A stretch of DNA of 64,000 nucleotides from Ryuthela nishihirai (GCA_038380435.1 JAWZYU010000006.1:37512501-37576500); one strand, 5' to 3'. Shown: positions 1 to 11,719, numbered from the stretch's first letter. Notes: generated from the sequence alone by a model not told the origin. Numbers and translations: made by a program.

Positions 1-600
1 TGACGGTAAATAACAGCCAAAGATGAAAGAGGTGTAGAGAGACTAAGCGTTGACGAGGTTTTCCCTGTGGAGATTTCCATTTAGGAAACAAATTAATGGC
101 CTTTTGAGCCCTCGCTTTAGACTGCTTTCATATCCATTGACGTATTCCATAAAAAATTTCATTTTAGTTCCATTAGTTGGGAGGTCTATCCTCGATGTTA
201 TATATAAGATGCTAATATTGAGCATAGGTCTTTAGGAAGAAGGTTGGGAAGAAATCGGGTCGTGCTAGTGGGTGGGCAAGTGAGTAAGAAAGTAATGTGG
301 CGGTGCGATTCTTAATATTCGCTGTTAATAAGATTGATGCCTGACTATTAGCGGCAAGATGCAAATATCCTTGGAGCCTTCATGTTAGTAAACATTTGCT
401 TTCGTACAAGGAAATGCGCTTTAAACAACGCACTTTAATAAACGTTTTGTTCCTATATATGGCAAAACTAGAAGCACAGCTTGCAGAAGTGATCTAAGTT
501 TTGTTAGAGATAGTTCCTCATGTTATTGCTGAATAATAAGTAGCATGTTGCCTGAATGTTTACAGTATATGAAAATAGAAAGGATAATGGCGACATTATG
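1..600. other. unassigned AT-rich DNA
   Basis: No gene, RNA or repeat recognised. Short open frames of about 60 codons occur on both strands but show no known motif. Confidence 0.5.
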
Positions 601-605
601 AGATA

Positions 606-815
606 CAAGAAATTCACTATGGCCGCATTGCTGGCCATAAGAAATTCGCTGAGGATTCATTACTAGCCATGAAGTATTCACTATGGCCACTTATTGATCT
701 CTGTTCTCGCCACAATTCAATCTCGTATTCTCTGTTTCCGTATTACCCACCACAAAAAATTTGCTCTGGTCGCATTACCCACCACAGGAAATTCATTTTG
801 GTCATATTACTGGCT
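606..815 (+). repeat. left part of a 32-bp satellite, diverged
   Basis: Degenerate copies of the unit AAGAAATTCGCTGTGGCC plus CATTAC..., the same unit that forms the clean array at 2247-2862. The LINE fragment beginning near 815 separates the two parts, so the array is likely the target into which the LINE inserted. The left copies are much more diverged than the right ones. Confidence 0.6.
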
Positions 816-1694
816 ATCTACACAGATGGGTCCTACATAAAAGATTCTGGGTCATCCAGTGCTGCTGTATATATTCCATCACACAACATATCATTAGCAT
901 ACAAATTGCCTGATTTTACTCAGATATTGCATGCTGAAATTTATGGAATATTTGCCGCACTTAACTGGACATTAGACAATTTAACAAATCAATCAATAGT
1001 TATATTCATTGATTCTAAAAGTGCTATACACACATTAATACAAGACAACACATACACCACATATCCATACTACACACATACACTCCTAAAACTTTATAAT
1101 GAAAACCTAAATGAAAAAAATAACCATATTCAACTTTGTTGGATACCAGGACACTCTGGATTTAAAGAAAATGAATATGTAGATAGCATAGCAAAATCAG
1201 CACATGATTATGATAACATCTCGCCAACACACAATTTTTATATACATGTTAAAAAAGAAATAAAACAATTAGAATTCAAAATTTTAGAAAAACATGTTCA
1301 ATTTCACTCTATCTTCAAACCAAATTTCAGATTTGAACTTTCCAACAAAATTAATACCTTCCTACAATTACCATTTTCCAGACATGAATCCAAAATCATA
1401 TTTCGGCTAAGAACAGATACAATTCTTTTAAATAAATCAAAATTCTTACTCAAATTAAGTACCTCACCCAAATGTACAAAATGCAATATTACTGAAAATT
1501 CCTCACACCTTATATTAAATTGTGCAAAATATGACTCACAACGAGAAAAATTCTTTGAAAAACTTAGAAACATAAATATTAACGAATTTACTCTGAACTT
1601 AATTTTAAATCACCCTACAATCTCAATTCAAACAAAAATATTTGCCTTCCTATTGGAATTCATCAAAGAAACAGAGATATGGAATAAATTGTAA
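669..1694 (+). CDS. non-LTR retrotransposon 3' ORF fragment: RNase H plus C-terminal zinc motif
   Basis: The open frame has 341 codons; its first ~49 residues are read through satellite DNA and are not original. From residue 50 it is a type I RNase H domain. Motif IYTDGS supplies D53, HAEIYG supplies E90, FIDSKSAI supplies D115, and GHSGFKENEYVD supplies H162 and D172, so the acidic catalytic set looks intact. A C-X2-C-X7-H-X4-C pattern follows (C269, C272, H280, C285). RNase H downstream of the reverse transcriptase is typical of I/R1/LOA-type LINEs, where it removes RNA from the RNA/cDNA hybrid during target-primed reverse transcription. Endonuclease and reverse transcriptase are missing: the copy is 5'-truncated at about 815. 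The frame is open, suggesting moderate age. The clade assignment is inference. Confidence 0.85.
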   Translation: MKYSLWPLIDLCSRHNSISYSLFPYYPPQKICSGRITHHRKFILVILLAIYTDGSYIKDSGSSSAAVYIPSHNISLAYKLPDFTQILHAEIYGIFAALNWTLDNLTNQSIVIFIDSKSAIHTLIQDNTYTTYPYYTHTLLKLYNENLNEKNNHIQLCWIPGHSGFKENEYVDSIAKSAHDYDNISPTHNFYIHVKKEIKQLEFKILEKHVQFHSIFKPNFRFELSNKINTFLQLPFSRHESKIIFRLRTDTILLNKSKFLLKLSTSPKCTKCNITENSSHLILNCAKYDSQREKFFEKLRNININEFTLNLILNHPTISIQTKIFAFLLEFIKETEIWNKL

Positions 1695-2246
1695 CACAGA
1701 ACAACAACAAAAAAAAACGTAATATAAAAAAAAGAAAGAAAAAAAGAAAAAAAATTTTTTCTTTCATTAATAAAAATAAGAAAAAAAATAATTAAAAAAA
1801 AATCTTAAAAAAAAAAATTAAAAAATAAAAAAAAAATTAAAAAGAAAAAAAAAATAAAAAAAAAAAAATTTCTAAAAAACAAAAAAAAAGAAAGAAAAAA
1901 AAATTAACAAAATAACAAAAAAAATATAATAAAAAAAAGGGTTATAAAAAAAAATTAAAGAAAGCCAAAAAAAAAATAATAATAAAAAAATATATATATT
2001 TATACCAAAAAAAAAAGACATAAATCAAAATTAAATAAACAAAAACAAAATAAACAAAAGAATTAAATCCTAAAGTTTAGGAGGAAGACGAAACAAAAAA
2101 AAAAATCTCTTAAAATCTAAGAGGAAAAAAAAATACTGAACATTAAGAATTTTCAAAAAAAAAAAGGAAAACATAAATTCTATGGGAAAGTCTGTGCAAG
2201 GAACTCCCAATTTTTGTGAAGTGTAAACTAAACTAAACTAAACTAC
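1695..2246 (+). mobile_element. A-rich 3' UTR and (TAAAC)n tail of the LINE
   Basis: About 500 bases are extremely A-rich on the plus strand. They are followed by a short non-A-rich stretch and then CTAAACTAAACTAAACTA near 2225-2245, a microsatellite tail such as many LINEs carry instead of plain poly(A). The satellite resumes directly after it. Confidence 0.7.
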
Positions 2247-2862
2247 AAGAAATTCACTGTGGCCTCATTACCCATTAGAAGAAATTCGCCGTGGCCTCAT
2301 TACCCGTCAGAAGAAATTCGCTGTGCCTCATTACCCGTTAGAAGAAATTCACTGTGGCCTCATTACCCGTTAGAAGAAATTCGCTGTGGCCTCATTACCC
2401 GTTAGTAGAAATTCGCTGTGACCTCATTACCCGTTAGAAGAAATTCGCTGTGGCCTGATTACCCGTCAGAAGAAATTCACTGTGCCTCATTACCCGTCAA
2501 AAGAAATTCGTTGTGGCCTCATTATATGTCAAAAGAAAATCGCTGTGGCCTCATTACCCGTTAGAAGAAATTCGCTGTGGCCTCATTACCCGTCAGAAGA
2601 AATTCGCTGTGGCCTCATTACCCGTTAGAAGAAATTCTCTGTGCCTCATTACCCGTCGCAAGAAATTCGTTGTGGCCTCATTATATGTCAAAGAAATTCG
2701 CTGTGGCCTCATTACCCGTTAGAAGAAATTCGCTGTGGCCTCATTACCAGTTAGAAGAAATTCGTTGTGGCCTCATTACCCGTCAGAAGAAATTCGTTGT
2801 GGCCTCATTACCCGTCAGAAGAAATTCGCTGTGGCCTCATTACCCGTCACAAGAAATTCGTT
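2247..2862 (+). repeat. 32-bp satellite, about 19 copies
   Basis: Head-to-tail copies of a 32-bp unit containing AAGAAATTCGCTGTGGCCTC and ATTACCCGT(T/C)AG. Variants are single substitutions or 1-bp losses, and two variants carry TTATATGTCA in place of TTACCCGTTA. Because 32 is not a multiple of three, the frames across it are chance products, not genes. Confidence 0.95.
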
Positions 2863-2869
2863 TCGTGTA

Positions 2870-3600
2870 TTTGTTATATTTTTTATATTTTTTTACCTTG
2901 GAAGTAGCCAACTTTTTAAAAGTGGTTTTAGTATAACGTGTTAGGGAATATTTAGTAATTCTCTGTGAAGTTGATTGAAAAGATATGGTATCATGTACTT
3001 TTTTTAGGTATTCTTTTCGTAATTATTTTAAATTTTGTGTATTTTGTAGTAATTATTCTTTCGTCAAGAATGTTATAACGAAGAAATAAATTTTTATTTT
3101 ATAGAAAATTTAGCTTTTTAATCAATTTTAAATATAGTTTTGAATAGAAGTTTCTTTGTTCAAATAAGTTTTAAATACAGATATGTCCGTAACTTGTGAA
3201 TCGATATCTGAAAGTAGAATCCAAAGTACATTTCTTAATAGTGAGCTGATATATTTGGGGATTAAGCCAATTACATTTGCATCAAAGACTAAAATGCATC
3301 AATACAAATTCCTCTTCCCCACGAAAAGTAACTTTACCATTTGTTTCCTTCCAGATTTATTGATTATGTGATTTATGACTATACCATTCCTATGAAAAGA
3401 CTTCTGTCAGTCATATTTGTAAGCCTGGAATTTGCAAATATATTTCTCTACATTTCATCCCATTATTATCTTTTAGTTTGGAGACATAGAATAATTGTCG
3501 ATTTATTATATCATTAAATCTTGCCTTTGGAATTTTTAACTCCTCTGAATTTCAAAAGTTAAAAAAACCCTAATTAGAATCTACTGTCGCATTTTATTCG
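2870..3600. other. unassigned AT-rich DNA
   Basis: No recognisable coding or repeat signal. Confidence 0.5.
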
Positions 3601-3616
3601 TCACCACAATGCCAAG

Positions 3617-3991
3617 GGCGGGGGTGGCTCAGCGGGCCAGGCTCGTAATCTGCAGTTCCCAGGTTCGAGTCCCGCCTAGATTAGCGTTGAGATTTATCTC
3701 CGGAAAATTCCCCGCCTTGACCACGGTCAGTAGGGGACACCGATGGGCTTGGAAAGGCCACCGTCCGTCGGATGGGACGTTAAACCGTGACTCCGTGTGC
3801 GGGAGAGCCACACCCTGTGCACGTTAAAGAACATGCTGGATGTCCTTGACGGGAGGCTACCATCTGTCTCCCAACTGCTATTCCAGTGTGTTTCGTCCCC
3901 CAACCTTCTCTGAACCTTCGGGGTCCATGTGACCTGGCCATTTAGCCCTTGGTGTGTAAAAAAGTGCCGCTCAGAGGTAAAACAACCCAAC
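3617..3991 (+). mobile_element. tRNA-derived SINE, family 1 (full length)
   Basis: Copy of the dominant SINE of this window. A tRNA-like head carries an A-box-like TGGCTCAG and the B box GGTTCGAGTCC. A central part contains GATGGGACGTTAA and CACGTTAAAGAACA. A unique tail ends GCTCAGAGGTAAAACAACCCAA. Imperfect target duplications CCACAATGCCAAG and CCACAATCCCAAAG flank it. Confidence 0.9.
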
Positions 3992-4005
3992 CCACAATCC
4001 CAAAG

Positions 4006-4704
4006 AGATATCAAGCCAAACGCATTTGCCTAGAAGATAAAAATGCATCAATACCAACTCCTCTTCTTTGAAAAGTAACTTTAGCATCTTTTTTATCCCC
4101 TAATATATGCTGATTCCTTTCTTTAAAAGAACAATAGTCAGTATGTTTTCTTTTTAAGTCTGCTTATTATTCTGACTAATATCTAATGGGGAAAAAGCAG
4201 TTCACAACAAATTAAACCTCTGAAGAGGAACTGACGAAAATCTTGCCTAATAAATACAACACTTTTTGATCTTCTTTAAACTTTATTCGCGCATCTTAAT
4301 GCAGTTTCGCGAGCCGCAATCTCTTTGCAATACAGAAAAACTAAGAAGTCCATTTACTTATTTTACCTATCAAATCAATTAATTCTTGCATCGTTTGATG
4401 ACAACAACGCATTCCTACAAGCGTCTCAAGCCACATTAAAGGAGAAAATACTCTAGAAAGAAAAAAGAAAAACTTGCCTCTCAGAGCGTAAACTTGTTCA
4501 TTAATGGAAAGTCAGAGACAATGGGGACTTAACTAATGGTGACATCAACTCACATCGACCGGATGTAATGACGATCTAATTTCCGGAAACCTGGGCCCAT
4601 TCGTTGCTTCTTCTGCTGTAATTCTTTTAACCCAGGAAATAAAGCAGGATCTCTTAAATATACGTCTTCATTACGAACCTCAGATAGGTAAACGAAAACA
4701 TCCT
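4006..4704. other. unassigned DNA between two SINEs
   Basis: No gene, RNA or clear repeat recognised. Confidence 0.5.
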
Positions 4705-4719
4705 CTGTGTTTACTCAGG

Positions 4720-5082
4720 GTTAGGTTGTTTTACCTCTGAGCGGCGCTTTTTTTGCACACAATGGGCTAAATGGCCAGGTCACAAGGACCCCGAAGGCTC
4801 AGAGTAGGTTGGGGGAGGGGACCCACTGGAACAGATGTTGGGAAACAGATGGTAGCCTCCTGTCAAGGCCATTCAGCGTGTTCTTTAACGTGCACAGGGT
4901 ATGGCTCTCCTGCACAACGGACCACGGTTTAACGTCCCATCCGACGGCTGCCTTTTCAAGCCCATCGGTGTCCCCTACTGATCGTGGGCAGGGTGGGGAG
5001 TTTTGCGGAGATAAATCTCAACGCTGACGCAGCTGGGACTCGAACCTGGGAACTGCAGATTACAAGTCTGGCACGCTACCGA
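4720..5082 (-). mobile_element. SINE family 1, head-truncated
   Basis: Minus-strand copy flanked by a perfect 15-bp target duplication, CTGTGTTTACTCAGG, at 4705-4719 and 5083-5097. The first ~15 bases of the tRNA head are missing, as expected from incomplete reverse transcription. Confidence 0.93.
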
Positions 5083-5204
5083 CTGTGTTTACTCAGGAGT
5101 ATTTGAACAATCCTTTGAGTGAGTGAATGTACGTTACAAGTAAAAAAAATGGAACAAACATGCATATTTCATTCAAAGAATTTTTTCCCACTCTGAGCCG
5201 TAAT

Positions 5205-5574
5205 GGGGCGGGGGTAACGCGCCTGGCTCGTAATCTGCAGTTCCCACGTTCGAGTCCCACATGGGCCAACTTTGACATTATCTTCGCAAAATTCCTCGCC
5301 CTGCCCTCGGTTAGTAGAGAACAGCAATGGACTTCGAAAGACAGCCGTCCGTCGGATGTGATGTTTAGCCGTGGCCCACTGTGCGGGAGAACCATGACCT
5401 GTATACATTAAAGAACCAAATGGATGGACTTGATGGGAGTCTACCATCTGTCTCCTAACAGCTGTCCAGTGGGTCTCCTCTCCCAGACATTCTCAGAGCA
5501 CTGGGATCCTTGTGACCTGACCATTTAGCCCACTGTATGCAAAAAAGTTCCGCTCAGAGGTAAAACAGCCCAAC
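5205..5574 (+). mobile_element. SINE family 1, older copy
   Basis: Head, central domain and tail are all present, with many substitutions and part of the A-box region lost. No target duplication could be found, suggesting an older insertion. Confidence 0.88.
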
Positions 5575-5782
5575 CTTGTATGAAAGCAGTATTTTGATAT
5601 ATTTAAAAAATTCAGCAAACTCTCTGCTGGCATCAGTGAGCTAATCTGAAAAAATCCAACTCAATGTTTATCATATGCGGCCACTAGAAAATATCAATAA
5701 ATTAAATGAAGAAAAAAAGTATTAACGATAATCTTTTTTTTTTTACATACAGATTCACTGAATTCTAAAGCTAACTACAGAC

Positions 5783-7695
5783 TGGACATAAAAATGGAAA
5801 CAGTTTTATGTTATCTCAATAGAAAACCACATTCAGAGTTCAATAACTTCTTCAATAGGATTTTCAATAAAAAATATATTTAAAGATAAATCAAACATTT
5901 CAATCAAATCTGTCTAAATCCCGATTTTAAACAAATTTTATTTAATTTTTAAAGAGTTATGAACGCTGGAGTATAAAACAGCTACAAATATTTAACCCCA
6001 AAATTATATTAAAATAGATTAATGGATCAGTACCGGGTCCGAGGCAACCTCTACTCTACTAGAGTCAACTATGATCTCTTTACGGGGGCGGGGGCGGCTC
6101 AGTCGGTAGCGCGCAGGCTCGTAATCTGTAGTTCCCAGGTTCGAGTCCCATCTGGGTCAGCGTTGAGATTTATCTCCGCAAAATTCCCCGCCCTGCCCAC
6201 TGCCAGTAGGGGACACCGATGGGCTTGGAAAGGCCGCCGTCCGTCGGATGGGACGTTAAGCCGTGGCCCCGTGTGCGATACCCTGTGCACGTTAAAGAAC
6301 ACGCTGGATGGCCTTGACGGGAGGCTACCATCTGTCTCCCAACAGCTGTTCCAGTGGGTCCCCTCCCTCAACCTTCTCTGAGCCTTCGGGGTCCATGTGA
6401 CCTGGCCATTTAGCTCATGGTGTGCAAAAAATGCCGCTCAGAGGTAACCCAAATGATCTCTTTACCCTTCCAGTGTTCAGAACGTATATATCTGTTTTTA
6501 GTACAATAAAAGAATACGATTTTTAAAAAAATAAAAATTGCCATTTTAAAAATTTTTAATAGATATCCTATAAAAATATGTAATTTAAGCTTGATAAATA
6601 ATATTTTCTTTTTTTATTTGATGCATATTTTATTAAACTATGACGTAAATAATTTGTTAAAGCCATCTGTTTGCCATTTCTTAGAAGTTATATAAGGTAT
6701 TGCCAATTTGTTTGTTAACATTACTCTGTGCTGAAACAATCCTCTAATTTAAGCTCAGAAGTTTGATTTGAACTATTATCAACAAATTTTTCCTTAAAGT
6801 TTTTAAAATTTCCTGATAATTAACAAAGAAATCTACTTTTTAAAAAGGGAAGATTTTGGAAGTAATTATCAAATATTTACTTTTTTTGGTATATCACTGT
6901 AGAAATTGTTATTGAAATTAATATGTTACTACATTGATCAAATTTTTTACTTCAATAAAATTCAGAATTAAATTCTTTTTAATTTGGTTTATAACATGAG
7001 CTATTTCTGTTGATTAGTTATTAAAAATATTCTAAATGTGACTTGTATATTGGACTGCAACAAGCCTGGACTTTTACTCAAAATATAGTATGTAGAAAAA
7101 AATTTCAAAATGGAAGAAATGTTTACTTTAAACAAGAAATTTTTTTATTTAGAAATAAATTCTATTCATGTGCATTATAATCATTTCTGTCTATTAGCTT
7201 TTTTTTTTATAAATTTTTATTTGTGTTGCCAGATGCATTTTTTTACTACATGACTCTAAAAAAGTCCTATTAAAATGAAACATATAGTCTTTTTGGTTAA
7301 ATATTTTATTTTCAGAAAATCCAGAATAAAATGTTGATTAATTTGGCACATAACATGCCACAATTCCTATCACTACTTATTTGGCAAAAAAGTTCTAAAG
7401 TTAAATTTGGCCTCTGGATGTAAACCAGTTTTTCAGGCTGGACACTGAAAGGGTTAAGAAGGTTTTAATTAAATTTTGGGGTCAAATTTTTGTAACCTGT
7501 TTTACATTCCAGGGTTCATAACTCTTTGAATACTGAACAAATATTGTTTGTAATGGAAATTTAGACAGATTTGATTAAGATCTTCAATTTATCTTTGGAC
7601 ATATTTTTCATTAAAAATCATATTGAAGAAATTATTGAACTCTAAATGGGATTTTCTATTGAAATAACATGGAACTCTTTCCCTTTTTGTGTCCA
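5783..7695. mobile_element. repeat with 234-bp inverted arms (foldback-like)
   Basis: The segment 5783-6016 recurs as an imperfect reverse complement at 7462-7695. Shared blocks include AATCAAATCTGTCTAAAT, AAAGAGTTATGAAC and GACCCCAAAATT-like ends. The AT-rich interior has no coding region. SINE 6084-6452 lies inside next to the left arm. Related arm sequences recur near 26.74-27.49 and 59.90-60.60 kb, so this is a family. Whether it is a foldback transposon or a long-TIR MITE is not decided. Confidence 0.65.
6084..6452 (+). mobile_element. SINE family 1
   Basis: Flanked by a perfect 13-bp duplication, ATGATCTCTTTAC, at 6071-6083 and 6453-6465. The tRNA-like head is well preserved. A short deletion removes part of the GTGTGCGGGAGAGCC block, and the tail is shortened. 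It is inserted in the inverted-arm repeat. Confidence 0.93.
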
Positions 7696-7699
7696 ATAC

Positions 7700-8055
7700 T
7701 TATATTTAATACCGACTCTAATTCGTCTAATGTTAGATTTTAAATAGGTTAGATTTTATGACGGTAGAGTAGATCTGGATACGCATTATGCTGTTTCTTG
7801 ATATCTGCAGGTTTAATGTAGGTCACAAAGATCCCTAATGAGAACAGATCGGGGTAAGATCAAATAATATATTGTGAGAATGAGATCTTATTTTGAGTGT
7901 AATTCAAACATCCAGAATTACCTTACCCCTACATGGAGTTATGATTATTTTGACAATCTTTGTTTTGGTTCACGGAATCAACCGTGTACAAATAAAGCAT
8001 GGTGATATATACGCTCTAAACCTCAACTGGTTATTCTATCACAAATCATTTTAGG
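7700..8055. other. unassigned DNA
   Basis: No recognisable signal between the inverted-arm repeat and the P-element relic. Confidence 0.4.
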
Positions 8056-8059
8056 TAAA

Positions 8060-9740
8060 GCAGGATTACAGGGATCTAAAATTTATGTCGGCGAATAAAA
8101 GTATTTACAGATTAGAAAATGCATTATGTCTTTCTGTCTTTCTCCCCCTAAAGTTCAAATTGTATATCCTCATCCATCAAATAAATCAAGACCTTTATTT
8201 TTTGCTTACTGACGCAGTTCATTTGTTGAAGTGTATCAGAAATAACCGGCTAAATCAAAAACATATTGAAAAATGTGTGTACTATCCACATTTTGTAAAT
8301 AATGGATATAGTATTTCATCGTTCAAAATTGCATCCTTATCAACCCTTAAAGACATGCCTAAAATTGAAGCAAACACATTGTTAAAATTTGGATTTAATC
8401 TATCTTGTAGAGCTTTGAACACAAGTAACCTTGAGAGACAAGATGGTAAATTAGTCTTAAATATTTTTAATGACTTTGTAGTTAAATGACTTTTAGAAAT
8501 AGGAGAAAAGCACAAAACGTTACATTACCAAGATACAACAGATTTTATTAAGTTCATTTTAACATGGTGGCATATTGTAAATGTAAAATCACCTTTTAAA
8601 GGTGAACGCTTGAATAACAAACACCAAATGCCATTGACGAGTTCAGAGTCAGATGAAAATGTCTCATTTCTGAATTCGTTCCTGAATAAATGTATGCGTC
8701 ATTTTTCTGCTGATGTCCTGCCATCCTCACAGACCTTCTACTATGGCATATAAACTAACAGGCTCCTGTCAGTCCTCTGTGGCAAGCAGCTGCTTGAGGG
8801 GTATTTATTTTACTTTATTGTTGGCTAGATAAATGGGAACAGATGTGTTGCACAACTGGTATGCTAACGAAAGAAACCCATTCTGAGTTAAGACTTAGTA
8901 CATATTCATTGCTTGAAATTGCTTCATATTGTACCTCTGAACTCAAAATATATTTTACCTGGTATATCAAACTGTTCAAATTGATAATTTAGAGAGTCGT
9001 TTCAAACTGATAATTTAGTGAGTCGTTTCGGCCTCTACAAGCAGTTAACTGGAAGGCAATATAATATAAGTATGTCAATTATTTGAATGTGAAACAAAAT
9101 TAAGAGTGCAGTCATTGTTGAACCACGTCAAGTGGTAAAATTAAAATAATCGATTTGGATTTTAAAGATGATTTTAAGGAAATTAATTTTATGTCTATTA
9201 GCTTAAAATTTAACATTACAGTGCTTCCTTCAGATTTGTTTGATTGTGATAACTCTCTTCCTGTAATTGTATATATAGCAGGTTATATATAGCAGGCATA
9301 TATAGCAGGTTATTGTGTATTTTCAGTTTTGAAAAGTTTGAAATGTGATCATTGTAAACATTTATTATTACTTGATAAAAAAGTAGAATTGGAATTTAAG
9401 TATTTAGAAATATTTGATAGAGGCAGTCTTTTTTTGCCCAAATGAGATAGTAATTAATGTATTGTTAAATTATGTTACTATGAAAAAATTGTGTACTGAA
9501 TTTGAACAAGAATTTATGGAAATGGCAAATCAAAGAAATGTTACTTTAATCACAACCAGTCTTTTACGTGATGCAGAATTACTTGATTATCATACAAGTT
9601 GTGAATTTGGCCACTGTATTGGAAAAATTCTAGAAATGATTATCTGGTGTTCAACAAATATATTTTAAAAAAAATGATTGTTTGTTAGAGAATTTAGGAA
9701 ATAAGAAAAAATGTCTTCGTGCCAAAAAACAAAAGTTGTC
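8060..9740 (+). pseudogene. P-element/THAP9-like transposase relic
   Basis: Pieces in several frames read as a P-element-type transposase. 8085-8489 gives TDAVHLLKCIRNN, the RNase H-like core motif, then SLSTLKDM and ALNTSNLERQDGKLVLNIFN. 8820-9130 gives MLTKETHSELRL, LLEIASYCT and then GLYKQLTGRQYNIS after repairing shifts by eye. 9235-9660 gives the C-terminal part with VIVYIAGY, HCKHLLLLDKKVE and CEFGHCIGKILE. Frameshifts, stops, a duplicated ~26-bp piece near 8980-9028 and a SINE remnant at 8691-8815 break it. The THAP DNA-binding domain is absent. P transposases cut and paste DNA using GTP. This copy cannot be active. The family call rests on remembered motif patterns. Confidence 0.7.
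8691..8815 (+). mobile_element. SINE family 2, 3' part
   Basis: Matches the 3' half of the SINE at 60033-60232: TTTTTCTGCTGA, GGCATATAAACT, ACAGGCTCCTGTCAG and GGCAAGCAGCTGCTTGAGGG are shared. It lies inside the P-element relic and lacks the tRNA head. Confidence 0.8.
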
Positions 9741-9854
9741 TACCCTCAATAAATAGTATCCACAGAGTTGGACTCCACTGTTGGTTTTGAAATTAATAGA
9801 ATACCACTGTATATGTTAAATAGAAAACCACTTGTTGGCTTTGAAATTAATAGT

Positions 9855-10012
9855 TTTGTTGGCATGTGGGATTTGAACCATATCTCTCCAGGTATATGCC
9901 ACAGTGTTCTAAGACCACTGAACTAATAAGTTCTATTAGTGGAAAAAAGGCAGAGTCTGTTAGTTTAGTGGTCTTACAACACTGGCTTATATCTGGAAAG
10001 ATGTATGCCTAA
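9855..10012. mobile_element. pair of inverted tRNA-like SINE heads
   Basis: On the minus strand near 9857-9930 there is TAGTTCAGTGGTCTTAG followed by GGTTCAAATCCCAC, an A-box/B-box pair. On the plus strand near 9957-10012 the related TTAGTTTAGTGGTCTTA and a matching continuation recur. The two face each other about 30 bp apart. Functional tRNA is unlikely because no acceptor stem closes. Probably a third tRNA-derived SINE family. Confidence 0.45.
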
Positions 10013-10059
10013 ATGATTTAATCTTTCTTTATCAGGCTGCTAGAAATATACTTTTAACA

Positions 10060-10990
10060 ACGGAAGATTGATTAGAGACTATTTTCTTTATATTTGGGAG
10101 GTTAGTTAAGGGATATATTATCAAATCTTAAGTCAATAGATTTACAGGTAGCTTTGTAAACCAAAATGTGTATGTGCTTGCAGTAAATTGTAGTTTGTAA
10201 AGTTTAGATTCACTTTTCCTTCTAGTTTTTGAATATGTATTACATCGAAAGGTTGTATCCATGTCCTATAATTCAGTTTCATCACTAAGAAAAAGTATTT
10301 CAATTAAATCATAGCTGCAATTGTTACAGTTAAGGCTATTACAGTACATCATTAATTTGTAGTTCACATTTGTCAATAAAACTGTTTTGAAGAATTTTAG
10401 CGTATTTTTTTTCCTTTTAAAGTAACACACTAGTTTTCCATAACAATTTATATCATGATTTTATTATCAATGGCATATAAAACTGGATCACTAATTGACA
10501 GCATTTATCAGGAAAAATATGTGAAAGAAATGATTTTATTTTTGTTAATATATATCCGAGAAATTATTCGCATTTTACCTTGTTTTTAAACATATTGTGT
10601 CATTTTAATTATAGGTAGAACCGATTATGACGCTCCTGGTAATTTATATATATATCGTAATACATGTTCAGAGAACGTTAAACGACGATTACTCTGCATT
10701 TTGAGTCATCAATTTAGCACAATTACAAATCAAGATCTATTTTAGTTTAAACGTCTTCCTTATTTTAAAGTTTGCCATAGAAATATTACACTAATGTACA
10801 TATATAAAATAAAATCATACTATATCAATCAGTTTTTGATCAGTCTATATCAAACAAAAGTGTATCAAACAAAAATTCCCACCGACCTTATAAAAAAGTA
10901 AATGCTCGATTTGCGACGGTTGTACTACGTCGCAAATCGCTTACCTGTCTAGTAGGCTTACCTGTCTAAGTAGTAGGTAACGCGTCTACT
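10060..10990. other. unassigned AT-rich DNA with one hairpin
   Basis: Nothing coding is recognised. Near 10907-10939 an 11-bp perfect inverted repeat, CGATTTGCGAC/GTCGCAAATCG, spans an 11-nt loop, followed by two near copies of GCTTACCTGTCTA. Confidence 0.4.
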
Positions 10991-10999
10991 GTAATTATT

Positions 11000-11640
11000 T
11001 TGTCAACAGAGCTACCCTCGAAGCAATTCGTCCACAGTGACTATTCAGAGACACGCTTCCTTCAAGAGCATTGTCGTAGGGAGCTGTTACGTTTCCTAAG
11101 TACAATACCCCTTCCCAATGCTTCTCAAAGAACCTCGCTCTTGAATGAACGGACCTCTCAGAATAGGAATGACAGTCAAGAAACGATGAGAGCGATAGAA
11201 CCTGGTCCGTTAGCCTACCTTTCAATATTGACATGAGTTACGACATTTTCACTGATGCTATCGCGTTTAGAGACCATCTGTGTGAACCGTTCGTGAAGGG
11301 GGAAAAGGCGGGCTACCAATAAAATTAGTAGCCCCATCCCAGGATGTCGAACTCTCAGAGAAAAAAAAATCTGTAGTCATGGCCTCTCAAGCTTCTAGCG
11401 AACACGCAGCGATGACGTCAGTTCGGACACGCCCCTCTTAAAAAGTAGGAAACCTAGCAACAGAAAGCATCCAGCGCACACGCAGGGGAAGGGGGAAGGA
11501 ACTTTTCCTCTCCCCTTATATTCAGTAGTTTCTACTACTTTCTCTAAACTTTAATGCACAGACAAAGACAAACTATGTGTTCCTTCACACTATATTTTTC
11601 CTTAATTCCAATAAATTATTCATTCTTCTTCTTGAAGTCA
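11000..11640. other. unassigned, less AT-rich DNA, possibly LTR body
   Basis: Overlapping 78-79-codon open frames occur on both strands at 10995-11236, with no recognisable motif. A CRE-like TGACGTCA lies at about 11414. It may be the body of the minus-strand LTR ending at 11713, but I could not find the other LTR end. Confidence 0.3.
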
Positions 11641-11713
11641 AGTTCGTTCGATCTCGTAGTGTCCATGACGCGTTTTTCATAAATTCATTATAGCACGCTC
11701 ATCTGTGGTAACA
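11641..11713 (-). mobile_element. gypsy-type LTR terminus
   Basis: Read on the minus strand from 11713, TGTTACCACAGATGAGCGTG closely resembles the LTR start at 17046 (TGTTACGACAGATGAACGTG) and the one at 51354. Similarity continues through a GAAAAACG block. Only this end is identified, so it is a solo or broken LTR. Confidence 0.6.
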
Positions 11714-11719
11714 CTATAT

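Noticed and set aside
3640..3680. tRNA genes at family 1 heads
   Set aside because: No closed cloverleaf; each head continues into the same SINE body.
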